From the NCBI GenBank assembly GCA_033439685.1, contig JAUEDM010000009.1, positions 496,001-560,000 on the forward strand: 64,000 bases of DNA, read 5' to 3'. The translations under genes and the position numbers were made by a program. This DNA comes from Apodospora peruviana. Lineage: Eukaryota; Ascomycota; Sordariomycetes; Sordariales; Lasiosphaeriaceae. This document shows, piece after piece, positions 11,016 to 21,484 of this stretch; position 1 is the first letter of the stretch, and every line of letters starts with the position of its first letter. Under the pieces are notes generated by a model. It was not told the DNA's origin and searched no databases. It was given only the letters and a program-made list of their open reading frames with translations.

Positions 11016-12442
11016 TTACAAGAGGCGCAAGAGCTCCACCCGAGCCATTGGGTTAGCACGCAGGTTGGCTTCCGGCAACCCGTACATGATATAGTCGCTC
11101 CAGAAATGCCCCTTATCCTCAGGCATGTGAAGAGTCTTCTCCCTTGGTGGCCATTCAAGTCGGCCATTACTATCTGGTCCATTCGACTCACCCATATTGT
11201 TCCGGTAACATCCTGGCCAGAAGAGCCAATGTTCGTGGCCTTCGTTCCCTTCAGTCGCGACCAGAGAGTTGAATAAGCCCCAGATGAAGACCTCGTCCAG
11301 TCGCCCACAAAACGACCCCTTCAGCTCATCCATCAAGCTCCCACACTATGTGTTGAGTAGCGCGATGTGGCTGGGCTCCAGGATCCGAAGCGTATCGCTG
11401 TACAACTTGAGAAAGTCCATCAGGTCCCGGGTCGTGGTCGCAAAGTTCCCAAAGCCCAGCTTTCTGAGGTATGGCCAACGGTGCCCGGACGGCAAAATGT
11501 CGTGCAGCTGACATGGGCGATCAAACTCCCAGGTCAGGAACCTGGGCTCAGAACGGATTACCAGTACCTGTAGTTTGGGAAGGCGCACAAGTAGTATTGG
11601 AAATGTTTAAGGCGAGGCAAGTCGTCGTCGTGATTATCTTCGATGGTCATCTCAAACTCGATATCGAGCTCGGTGAGGTTTGAAAAAACGACGGTTCCGG
11701 AAGATTTATCGCAAAGCCACAGCCCAGGGCGCCGGTCCGCAGTACCCTCAGCTTGGGTTGGCTAGGTTTGCATTGCGCCAGTCCCGCCATCAGCGCAGCA
11801 ATGCCCCGATGGCCGCTCCCCGGATGGTACCATCTGTCACGCCTCAGAGCATAGCCAGTGTCGTCGTATGGCGACTTTCGCACGAACCAGGCACGTTTGA
11901 AGTATATATGGTCGATCTCATCCCCGAAGTTGCTGCTGTTGCGCAGCCAAATATCCTGGAGCCCAGGGAGCTTGGGCAGCACCTCGGCGAAGAACGCGAT
12001 ATCCAGAATTTGATCCACGATCTTGCGCCCTTGGAGCACGGCCTCGCAAAAGCGACTGTGCATGTGCTGTAGCTCGGTATCTGATGGCATCGGCGGCCAT
12101 CGCCAACCTAGAGGCGGAATATATCCGCGGCCGATACCCATACTCTCGTACATGTCGACATACGTGTCGTAGTTGAAAAGCTCGTCAGACTCTCACCATA
12201 AAGGGAATGTAGGTGATTGATCGCACGAGCTTCGCTCTTTGCGGGTCGCCAGCAATTTCTCGAAGCCGGGCGAAATCATCCTGGTGGCAGAAGATGGTGA
12301 GCTCGGCCAGCGCAAACCGGAGGCCAACGTTGGCGAAGACTCGACACGCGCAGCGGAACTTGACCAGGTCGTGCGTCGAGTGCTGCAGGTGCGAGCAGAT
12401 GGATTCCCATAGCTCGGGTGGTAGGATGTCTAGAACATCCAT
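11016..12442 (-). pseudogene. F-box protein gene, inactivated by three frameshifts and a nonsense codon
   Basis: The start at 12442 opens with a typical F-box (residues 1-45: DILPPELWESICSHL, then FRCACRVF). A fungal LRR-like body follows, with VRSITYIPFM, LPGLQDIWL, LTELDIEFEM, LPKLQVLVIR and a C-terminal HMPEDKGHFWSDYIMYG. F-box proteins present substrates to SCF ubiquitin ligases. The body cannot be read in one frame. Frames change near 12190 (between FMV and SDELFNYD), near 11690 (in a T6 run, between PSFF and SNLTEL) and near 11590 (between YLCA and LPKLQ). An in-frame TAG lies at 11346-11348 (LLNT, stop, CGSL). The first shift could alternatively be a 52-nt intron (12145-12196, GTGAG to GAG), but the others have no splice explanation. 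Confidence 0.75.
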
Positions 12443-13882
12443 GTTGGAATGTTGATGACGTTGAAGAAATTATTGTAAGCCGAAGACGGCACGAGATTCT
12501 GTTGCCAAACTTGAAAATTAGATGTCGGTGGATGATGATACTCTGCGCAAAGAAGGGTTCTGGTTGTTGATGACGGGAGGGCGTGTATCATGATTGGAGC
12601 TCGCTGCAAGCAGTCACAGCAATTGTTAGAGGATTCGGTGTCAGGTTTGAGAGCCCAAAGACCGAAGGGGGTAATGTTGGCCTGCATCTCGTTGCTGGGA
12701 AGATTGCAGAAATTGAGCGAGGAATTTGGGAGGCTACGTGCTGATTGGGGTGGAGGAGATGAATGATCGTACCTGCCTTGTAGATATCAACCTGGAATGC
12801 TTGTGCAGCTAGGCGTCACCAGCTGGTCGATATTCACTGGCAAGGCATCTGCGCCATCTGGGGGCGCGACATCACGATAAGCAGGTGCTATCCGAGTATT
12901 GCCGTCTCTGACGCTCAGCCGGGCGGGATGTTGCTTCCAGGTTGGGATGGAAACTCTGCGAGGACCTTTTGTGCCATCCCCTGCCGCCAGCCACATGCAG
13001 TCTCTCAAGCCTCGCCTCTCAGACTCACTCAATGCGTTTCATTCCAGTATTCTGCTCTCTCATCTCTGAACCAGTTATCGCGTCTTTCAATATTCTCAAA
13101 CAGGCATAGGTGTGTTCTGGTTGTCAGATTTGTAACTGTTCTCGCAAGCTTCCTATTGCATTCCATAATCCACGTAAGTACACGCACATATGGCTTCGCC
13201 CTGTCCGCCCCATAGGCGCAGATTTGCGATTTTCAACTTAAGGCGGTTGGTCCCGAGCCCTTAAACATTCATTTTTCATTCGCAGGCCTATTAGTTACTC
13301 CGTTGATTCCAACCACAGAACAGAAAATGCACCGCCTATCGGACTGGACGATACGACGGCGTCGAAGTCCCTGCAGGAAGGTGTGGAATAGAGAAACGTT
13401 GGCGTCGATGAATGGTGGACCATATCTTCGCACCGGTGGGTAGGAAGGACAAGCTGGTAATGTCAGCAGCGCACGAGGAGGACGTCGCTGAGAAAGCCAA
13501 CCAACGTCCCGAGTTATGCACTAAACCCGTTATCTTGATGACCGTCTCAGCCCCCAAGTGCTTTTCTGGCCTTATGATTTGCCGAACCAGAATGCATCAC
13601 AGAAGAACCCCTGATTATTGATCGGAACGGATTATGATAATTCTTGAGAACTTAAGCGGCCAGGGGCCAGCGTGCAAAGCCCCAGCGGCCTGGCACGGTT
13701 CAATGAATGATACTCACCTACCGACAAACTCGAGCCCTCAAAATGTATAAGAGCCTTCCCTCGAGGGTCTCGGCATGAGCCTGTCCCTCTATACACTCCG
13801 ACAACCGACCACCATACACAAACTACCATCGTCCAGGTCTATCACAGACACTTACGCAACACCTGAATCCAGCACCAGCAAG
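12443..13882. other. Intergenic, no gene seen; TATA element before the next gene
   Basis: Only short frames without domains occur here. Near the right end a TATA box (13746-13751) and a CT/CA-rich leader belong to the hydroxylase-family gene at 13883. Confidence 0.5.
13746..13751 (+). promoter_or_regulatory. TATA box of the fatty acid hydroxylase family gene
   Basis: TATAAG lies 137 bases before the chosen ATG. The upstream in-frame Met at 13775 is only about 25 bases from this box, so it would sit at or before the start of the mRNA. This favours 13883 as the start codon. Confidence 0.5.
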
Positions 13883-14593
13883 ATGGCACCAAAGATAATG
13901 GACAGCCTCCTGGCCCGCTACCCACCAGGCTACATCGAAGTGCTCGGCTCCATCACCGTCCAACTCCTCTACCTCGTCTTCGGGCTGCTCATCGAACCTT
14001 TCCGCCCAGCCGAATACCACACCAAACGCGCCACATCTTCCAAAATGATCCTCCTCAGTCTCCGGAACCATATCTTCGTGACCTTGCTGCACGCAGCCTA
14101 TGTCTTCATTAACTCCGGCCACTCGGTGCTCACCAAAACTTTCGACAGCCCATACACACCACCCACACTCACTTCCGTGATCCGCGACCTCGCCATTGCT
14201 TTGATCTTCAGAGACGTCATCTTCTGGACTATCCACCGACTGTGGCATCTGCCATTTATATACGAGCACGTCCACGCCAAGCACCACGAGGTTACACATC
14301 CGGCTGATCATCACGTCTGGACGATCAGCTACATGTCTGTCACGGACTTCGTGTTTCTTTATGGACTGCCGGTCGTAGCGGTTGCCAAGACGCTGGAGAT
14401 GGATATCCTTACTACGTTGGTCTTTGCGTTTATTAGTGCGGCCGGGGAGCAGGTGAAGCTTGTGTGGGGGGACGAGGCGCATGACGAGCATCATTTGGAT
14501 TTGGGGGTCAATTATGGGGTTTATGGGTTTATGGATTGGGTTTGTGGGACAACAGGTTGTAAGACCCAAGGAGGTAAAGGGAAGGGGGAGTGA
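13883..14593 (+). CDS. Membrane-bound fatty acid hydroxylase / sterol desaturase family enzyme
   Basis: This is a single exon of 236 residues. Hydrophobic segments lie at about residues 20-40, 60-77 and 150-187. The histidine clusters of the di-iron family (PF04116) are visible: HRLWH at 118-122, HAKHH at 131-135, HPADHH at 139-144 and HDEHH at 200-204, followed by DLGVNYGVYGFMDW and CGT. Such enzymes use O2 and an electron donor to hydroxylate or desaturate lipids in the ER membrane. The substrate cannot be told from sequence. The protein is slightly short for the family, and its C-terminus ends in a Gly/Lys tail. The start was chosen downstream of the TATA box and leader; 13775 is an alternative that adds 36 residues. 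Confidence 0.85.
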   Translation: MAPKIMDSLLARYPPGYIEVLGSITVQLLYLVFGLLIEPFRPAEYHTKRATSSKMILLSLRNHIFVTLLHAAYVFINSGHSVLTKTFDSPYTPPTLTSVIRDLAIALIFRDVIFWTIHRLWHLPFIYEHVHAKHHEVTHPADHHVWTISYMSVTDFVFLYGLPVVAVAKTLEMDILTTLVFAFISAAGEQVKLVWGDEAHDEHHLDLGVNYGVYGFMDWVCGTTGCKTQGGKGKGE

Positions 14594-14940
14594 CGAGCTG
14601 GAATGAGTGGGATATGCTATCGGAAATTGAAGGTTACTTATACGCGCAGATCTGAATCGACTGGGAAAGTTTTGTGATTCTTTCCGTTGTGGTGAACACG
14701 GTATTTTATATACTAGGTAGATATCATTTCCTAGATACTAACTAAAAATGCCAAACGCCTCATCATTAATGATGATTTCTTGACTATCTCATGCTGCTTT
14801 AAAGGTTCATTAGATGCCTCTCAAAGGCAATGCTAACAAGACACAAATTTACAACGCATGCCTGAATCACCTGGACGGCTTAGCAAACTGCCCCAAGATG
14901 AAGAAGAAACCCAAAGACAGCTACTTCATGCCGTTACCAT
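14594..14940. other. Short convergent intergenic gap
   Basis: This lies between the 3' ends of two convergent genes. It is AT-richer than its surroundings and presumably holds both polyadenylation regions. No gene seen. Confidence 0.5.
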
Positions 14941-15750
14941 TTACCACTTCCCATGATGACCAGACGCATACTGCGGCTGTTGAGGCGGCACATATCCCCC
15001 AGAACCACCATACTGCTGCTGCTGATAAGGCGGCGGCGGCGGCGGCGACTGATACGGCTGCTGATGCTGCGAATGCTTCCCACCGCCAACCAAACCACCC
15101 AGCAACCCACCCACCGCACCACCAACAGGGCTGGCACTATGATGCTGCGGTTGTGGATAGCTCCCATGGCTGCTATGACTGTGCTTGTTCGCCTTGAGCT
15201 TATTCTCGATGTAGTTGGCCGCCAGGGCACCCGCCGCGCCCCCCATGATCTTGCTCATCTTCCCGTGGCCGAGCTTGCTGCCGATAAATGCGCCGGCGGC
15301 TCCACCGCCCACCGTAGAAATGAACCCGCGCTCGCCGTCTGGGCCTTCTTGTCCCGGAGTCGTGCCGGCACGGCTTTGCTGCTGCGGATCATACCCGGAC
15401 TGTGCTGAGATTGGGCGGTCATACGGCGAGACAGCCCCATTGTTGGACTGAGCCGAGCCCGGCCTGTCGTACGGAGACTGTGGGCTGTACGGTTGCAGGT
15501 GTTGTTGCTGGGCGTAATTTTGCTGACCTGGGTATGGCGATGACGCCTGTGATGGCGGGTAGGAAGGATATGCTGCCGGCGGACTCGCGACCGGACTCGG
15601 GCCTTGGGCGTACTGCGGCTGCTGAGGATATGGGCTGCTCGGTGTTTGTACCGGGTACGGGCTTTGAGCCTGCGGAGGGTATGAGCTCTGCGCCGGAGAA
15701 GGGTACGGTTGCTGGCCGCCGGGGGAGTTGTAGTAATCTTGTGCCGACAT
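14941..15750 (-). CDS. Glycine-zipper protein with Pro/Gln/Tyr-rich ends
   Basis: This is a single exon of 269 residues from ATG 15750 (MSAQDYYNSPGG); an upstream in-frame Met at 15774 is possible. The first 140 residues are a low-complexity SPYP/QPQYAQ-type region. Around residues 145-185 lie two glycine-zipper helices (VGGGAAGAFIGSKLGHG and GGAAGALAANYIENKLK), with another at GGAVGGLLGGLVGGG. The end is P/Q/Y-rich (PPPPPPYQQQQYGG). Glycine zippers of this kind (Rick_17kDa/2TM-like) pack in membranes. Fungal members are uncharacterised. A signal peptide is not evident, so the location is unknown. Confidence 0.8.
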   Translation of the reverse strand: MSAQDYYNSPGGQQPYPSPAQSSYPPQAQSPYPVQTPSSPYPQQPQYAQGPSPVASPPAAYPSYPPSQASSPYPGQQNYAQQQHLQPYSPQSPYDRPGSAQSNNGAVSPYDRPISAQSGYDPQQQSRAGTTPGQEGPDGERGFISTVGGGAAGAFIGSKLGHGKMSKIMGGAAGALAANYIENKLKANKHSHSSHGSYPQPQHHSASPVGGAVGGLLGGLVGGGKHSQHQQPYQSPPPPPPYQQQQYGGSGGYVPPQQPQYASGHHGKW

Positions 15751-17143
15751 TCTGTCGATGAAGGATGATAACACTCGCTTGCGATAGGTTTCGGGGATGT
15801 TTCGGATGTCAGTTGGTGGAATAGAAGATATCTGGCTCGAGGTTACAGTTTACAGAAAAAAGAGAGAAAAAAGAGAAAAGAGTTGGGGATACCGAGAGGA
15901 AGAAGTTTAAATGTTGCGGACTGCCCTCGGGCTGCTGACGCTTACGCGCCATCATTGCCCGGACTGTGGTGGCGGAGATGATTCGGTGGAGGGGTTCCCC
16001 GGCCGCGGCCGCGTGGGTGATCACAGTGCTGGCCAAGCCACTTGCACAGCCCCAACCCACTGCACATTTGCCCCCTGGGAATGACCCCGCGCTTCCTCCA
16101 ATTCGCCGAGACCCCGAACCCACGCTGCCGGGAATGCCGTCAACGACGGGATTGGACGGTTGTTGGAGACCTTTTGATGGGGCGTCTCTGAAGCGCACTC
16201 TGGCCAACGCCTGGAAGATGACCAAGGACTCGAGATCAGTCATTCACCATTGTTTAACTCGACAGCCATGATCCTTCTTTAGTCTTCCTTCCCAGCTACT
16301 GGTTCCATAGAGACTAAAAGTGCAGTGCTTTCCAGATCTGGCGAAATATGGCGATCCGTTATCATCAATACCCCCGAGCTTTGCATGATGAGTCCTGGAC
16401 GTTGATAGGACATCCGGTCCGGTGCGGGATAGAACGCAACCACTGAACGCCATCTTGGTCTGATGTAAGATGGCAGTATCAAGAATTAAACGTTGTTTGA
16501 GGTTGTTCACGTGCAAGTCTTGCCTTATCTGGCTGCTTGGCACACGCTCGGGGAACACCAGCGTGGGGCTAAAATTGCAGTGCTGTGACCGACGTGACCG
16601 AGTTCCACATGTGCGTGCCATGCACGGGCCGACGTGGTACTGTTCGCACTTCTGTGACACTAACTCGGCAAGGTTGCCGATTGGCTCCAGTACATGGATA
16701 AATGTCCGATAACTTATAAGGTGGCCGTTGCTCGCGTCATATCATTTGTCTTTTCACGAGAAGTAACCGACCTTCAGTTGAAATATAGTACTTGGCATGA
16801 TGCAGTTTGCGCATCAGATTTAAGATGCGAGGCGCAGCCGTTTATCATGCGGGGAATCCTCCAAAATGGCCGCTCAACTTGCCAATCTTGGCGAGGGAAG
16901 CTTGGCATCATCAGCGTAGCGGGAAAAGCTGCCTGCCAATCCAACATCCATGATATCATGGCAGAGGCCGCCTGTGCCAGAATCCGAAGCTGTCACCTTA
17001 TTTCAAGAACATCATCCCCGCCATCAACCATCTCATCCCCATTTTGGATTATTCCACCCCAGAAGCTCAAATACTCCATCCCATTTCATTTCAAGTTCAA
17101 CTCTATTCTAACCTCCATCCAATACCACTTCCGAAGTAAAATC
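15751..17143. other. Divergent intergenic region, no gene seen
   Basis: Short frames on both strands lack domains. The plus-strand frame of the next gene is open back to 16694, but the first convincing start is ATG 17144, after a CT-rich leader, so the upstream part is treated as promoter and 5' UTR. Confidence 0.5.
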
Positions 17144-18211
17144 ATGGCCTCCCGTTCCGAAACCGAAACAAAGCTCCTCCAGGCCTCGGCCAAAAACGCT
17201 GAGCTCCTGCGCATCCTCGCGCAGACGGACCACGCGTCCCCCGCGCTGGCGCAACAGAACCGCTTCGTAGCAGAACTGCAAGCCAACATCGACGCCTCAG
17301 AGAAACGGAAAGTCGCCGCCGACAACAAGCGAAAAAAAGAACTAAAGGACCACGAAAAGTTTCGCGACTCGGTTATGCGCCGCTTCGCGTACAAAGCGAC
17401 CGGCAAGACCGCCAAGTTCGAGGCGAAGGCCGCAAAGGAAGAGACCGAGTACTTTGAGGCTTTGCAGGAAGAACACCGCGAGGAGGAAGTCAACAGGAAC
17501 CTGAGGGCCAGACTCGCCGAAGCGCAGCAGGTCGTTTCTGAGCTTGAAGAGGAAGTGCGGCGGCACAACAAAGCCCAGCGCGAGCTCGACACGCTGTACG
17601 AGTCCATCTTCAAGGGAACTACTCCGGGTTTTCCGGAAGAGGACGAAAAGGAAAATTCGTTGACCAGTGCGACGCGGGATTATCAGGACTGCAAGAGCCG
17701 CGCCGAGTCGGAACAGCATGCTGTCAGGTTGCTCATGGAGGCGCAGTACCGGATGCGGTCTGCTTTGGGGGCCGTTGACGAGGCCCTCAGCCATTCAAGG
17801 ATGGACATGTTTGGCGGCGGGACTTTTACTGACATGATGGAGCGGAACGCACTGCACAGGGCAGAAACCGAGACCATGGGCGCGCGGATGCTGGTCCTGC
17901 AGGCTCAGAAGTTTGCGCCTCCCGGAGCGATACCGGAACTGCCGCCCGTTGAGATCAACCACGGGAATATCATGCGGGATGTGTTTTTCGATAACGTGTT
18001 TACGGATATGCAGTTCCACGAGGAGATCAAGGCATCGAGGTGGAGAGTCGAGCAGGCCGCAAGAGCGCTGGACGCGACGGTTGCGCGGGCGCAGGAGCGG
18101 AATAAGGATCTTGGTGATGAGCTGAGGCAACGGGAGAGTGGTGTGCAGGCTATGCGGGCTGCGCTGCAGAAGGCGCGGGAGGAGGCGTTTCGGTCGGTTA
18201 TATTTAGCTAA
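17144..18211 (+). CDS. Coiled-coil protein of unknown function
   Basis: This is a single exon of 355 residues. Long charged heptad-like stretches cover about residues 5-165 (for example ELLRILAQTDH, KRKKELKDHEKF, EVNRNLRARLAEAQQVVSELEEEV) and 290-350 (RVEQAARALDATVARAQERNKDL). Between them is a less regular segment with DMFGGGTFTDMMERNA and a LPPVEINHGNIM loop. There is no signal peptide or membrane segment, so it is probably a cytosolic or cytoskeletal scaffold. I do not recognise the family. The frame is intact and codon use is GC-rich like the neighbours. Confidence 0.75.
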   Translation: MASRSETETKLLQASAKNAELLRILAQTDHASPALAQQNRFVAELQANIDASEKRKVAADNKRKKELKDHEKFRDSVMRRFAYKATGKTAKFEAKAAKEETEYFEALQEEHREEEVNRNLRARLAEAQQVVSELEEEVRRHNKAQRELDTLYESIFKGTTPGFPEEDEKENSLTSATRDYQDCKSRAESEQHAVRLLMEAQYRMRSALGAVDEALSHSRMDMFGGGTFTDMMERNALHRAETETMGARMLVLQAQKFAPPGAIPELPPVEINHGNIMRDVFFDNVFTDMQFHEEIKASRWRVEQAARALDATVARAQERNKDLGDELRQRESGVQAMRAALQKAREEAFRSVIFS

Positions 18212-18363
18212 ACGAACGTTCAGACGTAAGGTTGACCTATGAAGTGGTACTTGGAAGGTGTCTCTGGCTTGTCTTAGTTTCTCTCGGATGGCGATGATGA
18301 TCACGGAATTGCATTAAGGGCTATATATGAATGATGCTCTGGCGTTCTTGGTTTTATGCAACG

Positions 18364-19554
18364 CTAGAGCAGGAGCGGCTTTAGTCTCTCGATTGTATCA
18401 ACCACGGTCTTCTCCCAAGGTATATAATCCCGTCCCATCACGCAACGCGCCTTCGAGCCATCATACACCAGCTTCTTGGGAAACGTATATTGCTCGCAAT
18501 CATAACCCTCGCCCGGCGTCCCTTCCTGGATGGTCTGGCAGATCCATTTCGGAGACGGGTATTTCCTGCGTATGATATCCGCAACAGCCTGCGGCGGAGA
18601 ATAGTACCTGGCCAGGATGAAGCGTTCGTTATCTACTTGGTCTGGTCGATCGGCCGCGAATAGTACGAGACGAGCCACGTCTCGCACGTCGACGTAACCG
18701 TGGTAGATTCCCGGGATGCCCACTTTGTCGAGCGGTTTCCCCATAAACACTTCCCAGATCATCTTGGTCGAGATTGGAATCTTGTCTTCCGAGGCTGGGA
18801 CAACGAGCGGTGGCCCCGCAACCAAGCTGTTGTAAAGGGCACAAGAAGTGAGCATGGTGATGTTCTGTAAAAAGAACGAGAAAAGACTTACTAGGGATTG
18901 ATGGCCGTCATGGTAAACTTTGGCTTGTGCTCGTCGCGGTACTTCCACATCGCCTTCTCCGCGGCGACCTTGCTCGCCTCGTAGATGATATTCGGCGGAG
19001 CATTCCGTCCCTGCTCGGCCAGTATGCGTTCGGCGTCCGTATTCCAATCCGCCTCGGTAAAGGTATAGTCGCCCTCCTTGTCTGATCTGATGGCTGCCAC
19101 GGACGACATGAAGATGAAGCTTCGGACGCTGCTCTCTGCAGAGGCGGCTTCCAGAGCTCGCGTCAGGCCATCGAGCGATATCTTCATGATGACGTCCGGA
19201 TCCGGTGAGTCGAGATCGACGGGTGCCGCAATGTGCACGACCACTTTGACACCTATGATGCTGATGTTCAGCAGATCATGTTTTCAACCTCTATTTGCTG
19301 TACCAGCGCAAGAACAGACCTTTTACGGCTTCGTCAAAAGCCCCCTTGACCAGAATATCCGGGATCTCGACGATCTCCAGCTCTCCGCAATAATGTGGGA
19401 GAACTTGAATGGCTTTGCACAGGCCGTCCGCTGATGTCTTGGACCGCACCGTGCCGCGTACCGAGTATCCTGCCTCCAGCAAGGCCTCGACCACGCGACC
19501 GGCAATGTAACCGTTGGCACCGGTCACGAGAACAATCTCCTCTTTTGTTTCCAT
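18364..19554 (-). CDS. NAD(P)-dependent extended SDR reductase (dihydroflavonol-4-reductase-like)
   Basis: Exons are 19320-19554, 18892-19252 and 18364-18826. Introns of 67 nt (GTCTGT to CATAG) and 65 nt (GTAAGT to ACAACAG) give 352 residues. The Rossmann motif TGANGYIAG lies at residues 11-19. The catalytic set is visible as MSS at 127-129 and Y169-EAS-K173. The C-terminal half (GPPLVVPASEDK, YHGYVDVRDVARL, ARYYSPPQAVADIIRRKYP) is typical of fungal DFR-like/GRP2-like reductases. These reduce ketones or aldehydes with NADPH in the cytosol; the substrate is unknown. All joins restore conserved sequence (EAVKG-VKVVVHIA and AINPY-LVAGPPL), which supports the model. Confidence 0.9.
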
Positions 19555-21225
19555 GGTCGTAGTACGTATTGTGGGATGGCAAACCAGAAGTTCGATTCTG
19601 TGGATGCAAGGATGATGATCGGTCTGAGAACTGTGGCCGCCCAGAAAATGCTTAAATACTGTCAGCCGCACCGTATTTTGAGTTTACGAGTTGGATCAAA
19701 TGGGTGCGGCCAAGGAATGGAGTTGAATCATGGATGATCTGCGTTGTGGGAAGTGCCGGGTGTATTCTTCCGGACTTCCGGAGGGGATTCGGTAGTGGTG
19801 TCAGACGTACTTTCTTTGACTGTCAAGTTGATTCGCTCGGTCTCGGGCTGTGTAACGATTCCGAGTCAGTGACACATGGCAGGACCGATAATATCTCAGA
19901 TGCAAATAGTGTAAAGGGTGGGCCTGGATGCTTTCTAGAGATTTTCTTTTGGGTCTTCTCTTTTGTTTTCAGCCTTTCTCTCCTTTTTCCATGTATTATA
20001 TAATGATGCTTTGAGACTGCTAATGTTATAATACCTAGCAACTCCTCTTTCCAGTTCAACTTGAGAAAAAGAAAACACCCGGCTGCCTGACACACACGCA
20101 GCTCTCCGAGGTATAACAGAATCCAGTCCGCCTGTCAAGGTAGATTCGGGATGTATCCACATTCAGTCCACCCTATGGACTCCAAGTTTGCCAACTATGC
20201 TGACGTGCACGGGGAAGGTAGGTATTTACTACCTGCCTGCTTGGGCAGGACATCCCTCCTACAAATGACATTGTCCGACGCTTCCGGTCGTCCTCCAAAA
20301 AAAGCTCGTGCCTTTTATAATGAAGATCTGCACAAGCACATGAACAGAACCTGGTTACCATTCCGTAACAGTTTAGCTCAGCCCCAGGCAAAGCGGCGAG
20401 GCTACCAGGTAACTACTAACTAACGAGTCGGAAGTCTTGTTCGGCGGCCGCCGCCTCCATCCCACCCAAAAACTGACACCGTGTCAGTGGAAACAAGCAT
20501 AAAAAACCTTTCCGCGTTAAACTCACAGCCTCGCATCCAACATCAAGGATTGTTTGAGGGCTTGCATTCCGAGTGGTTACCGGTTGCACGGGTCGCCCGG
20601 TTATCCTTAGTTCACCGGGTTATCGATCCCAGAATGGCCCAGAATGGACATATGTGCCACCCAAGCGAGAATTGAAACCCGTGCCGCCAACGTGTCGAAG
20701 TTACACACAACCACAGCTATACATAAGAGAAGCACTCTTATGCAACAAGGAACTTTGCACTATTACCGGTGTCTCTGGGGTTTTTGCATGACGACGCCGC
20801 CTAGCCTTGTCATGGTTTAGGGAGCAAAGCCAAAGTTCAGGTCATGGCACCTGGAAACCGAGAGCCGAAGGATGTCTTCCAGAAACGACATTTTGTGGGG
20901 TAAGTTGCTTTGACGTCGACACCTGCCCGGGCGAGTCATGGTTCTTGGCCGCAGAGAGAAGCTTACAAGGATCAAGATGGGCTGCCATGGAAAGTAAGAG
21001 GCGAAGGATTTCTTCCAGAACCAAGCCATGCACCTAGGCTTCCATAACACCCGGAAAATTCCATGTCAGAAGACGAGACTCAGTCCAACTATAAAGTCTC
21101 GCACCTCAAGCCCTTTCGTGAGTCTGTCTCCTCTTGATTATCGCCATCATCAAACCACACACAGTCTTCTCATCCATTGAGCTAACTACCACTCCTACCA
21201 AACATATCAAGATACCTACAGCAAA
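19555..21225. other. Intergenic, no gene seen; TATA box near the right end
   Basis: No convincing gene. A short motif is repeated at 20866-20885 and 20999-21020 (CGAAGGATNTCTTCCAGAA). The TATA element at 21090-21096 and the A/C-rich leader belong to the small secreted protein at 21226. Confidence 0.45.
21090..21096 (+). promoter_or_regulatory. TATA box of the small secreted protein gene
   Basis: TATAAAG lies 130 bases before the ATG at 21226, followed by a C/A/T-rich leader. Spacing and context fit a strongly regulated fungal promoter. Confidence 0.55.
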
Positions 21226-21484
21226 ATGAAGTTTTACGGTATCCTCGCCGCCGCTCTGGCCATGATGGTCTCCACCGCCGTCGCTCAGCCCGTCAACGCC
21301 ATCGCCGCCCGGGATGAATGCCAGGACACTTGCAATGCTATTCTCCCTAACTGCCTCGCTCACGACGGAACCAAGGAGTACTGTGAGGCTTTGCGCGGTA
21401 TGTGTCGAAGATATTCGCTTTTGCGTAACTGAGTTCTTACTGACAATATGCATACTAGACTCCTGCCTCAGTGGCTGCCCTTAA
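21226..21484 (+). CDS. Small secreted cysteine-rich protein with mirror-symmetric cysteine spacing
   Basis: Exons are 21226-21397 and 21459-21484. The 61-nt intron has donor GTATGT, branch CTGAC and acceptor ACTAG. The spliced product is 65 residues, and the unspliced frame hides the last two cysteines. Residues 1-20 are a signal peptide ending VSTAVA. The mature 45 residues hold six cysteines at 32, 36, 43, 53, 60 and 64, giving C-x3-C-x6-C-x9-C-x6-C-x3-C. The segments DECQDTCNAILPNC and KEYCEALRDSCLSGC look helical, so a disulfide-linked helical hairpin is likely (inference). The two CX3C ends recall alpha-hairpinins and other CX3C twin proteins, but I recognise no named family. A role outside the cell (effector-like, antimicrobial or structural) is plausible but unproven. 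Confidence 0.8.

Noticed and set aside
16694..17143. Upstream in-frame extension of the coiled-coil gene
   Set aside because: Composition changes abruptly before MASRSETETK and the DNA there looks like a CT-rich leader, so the start was set at 17144.
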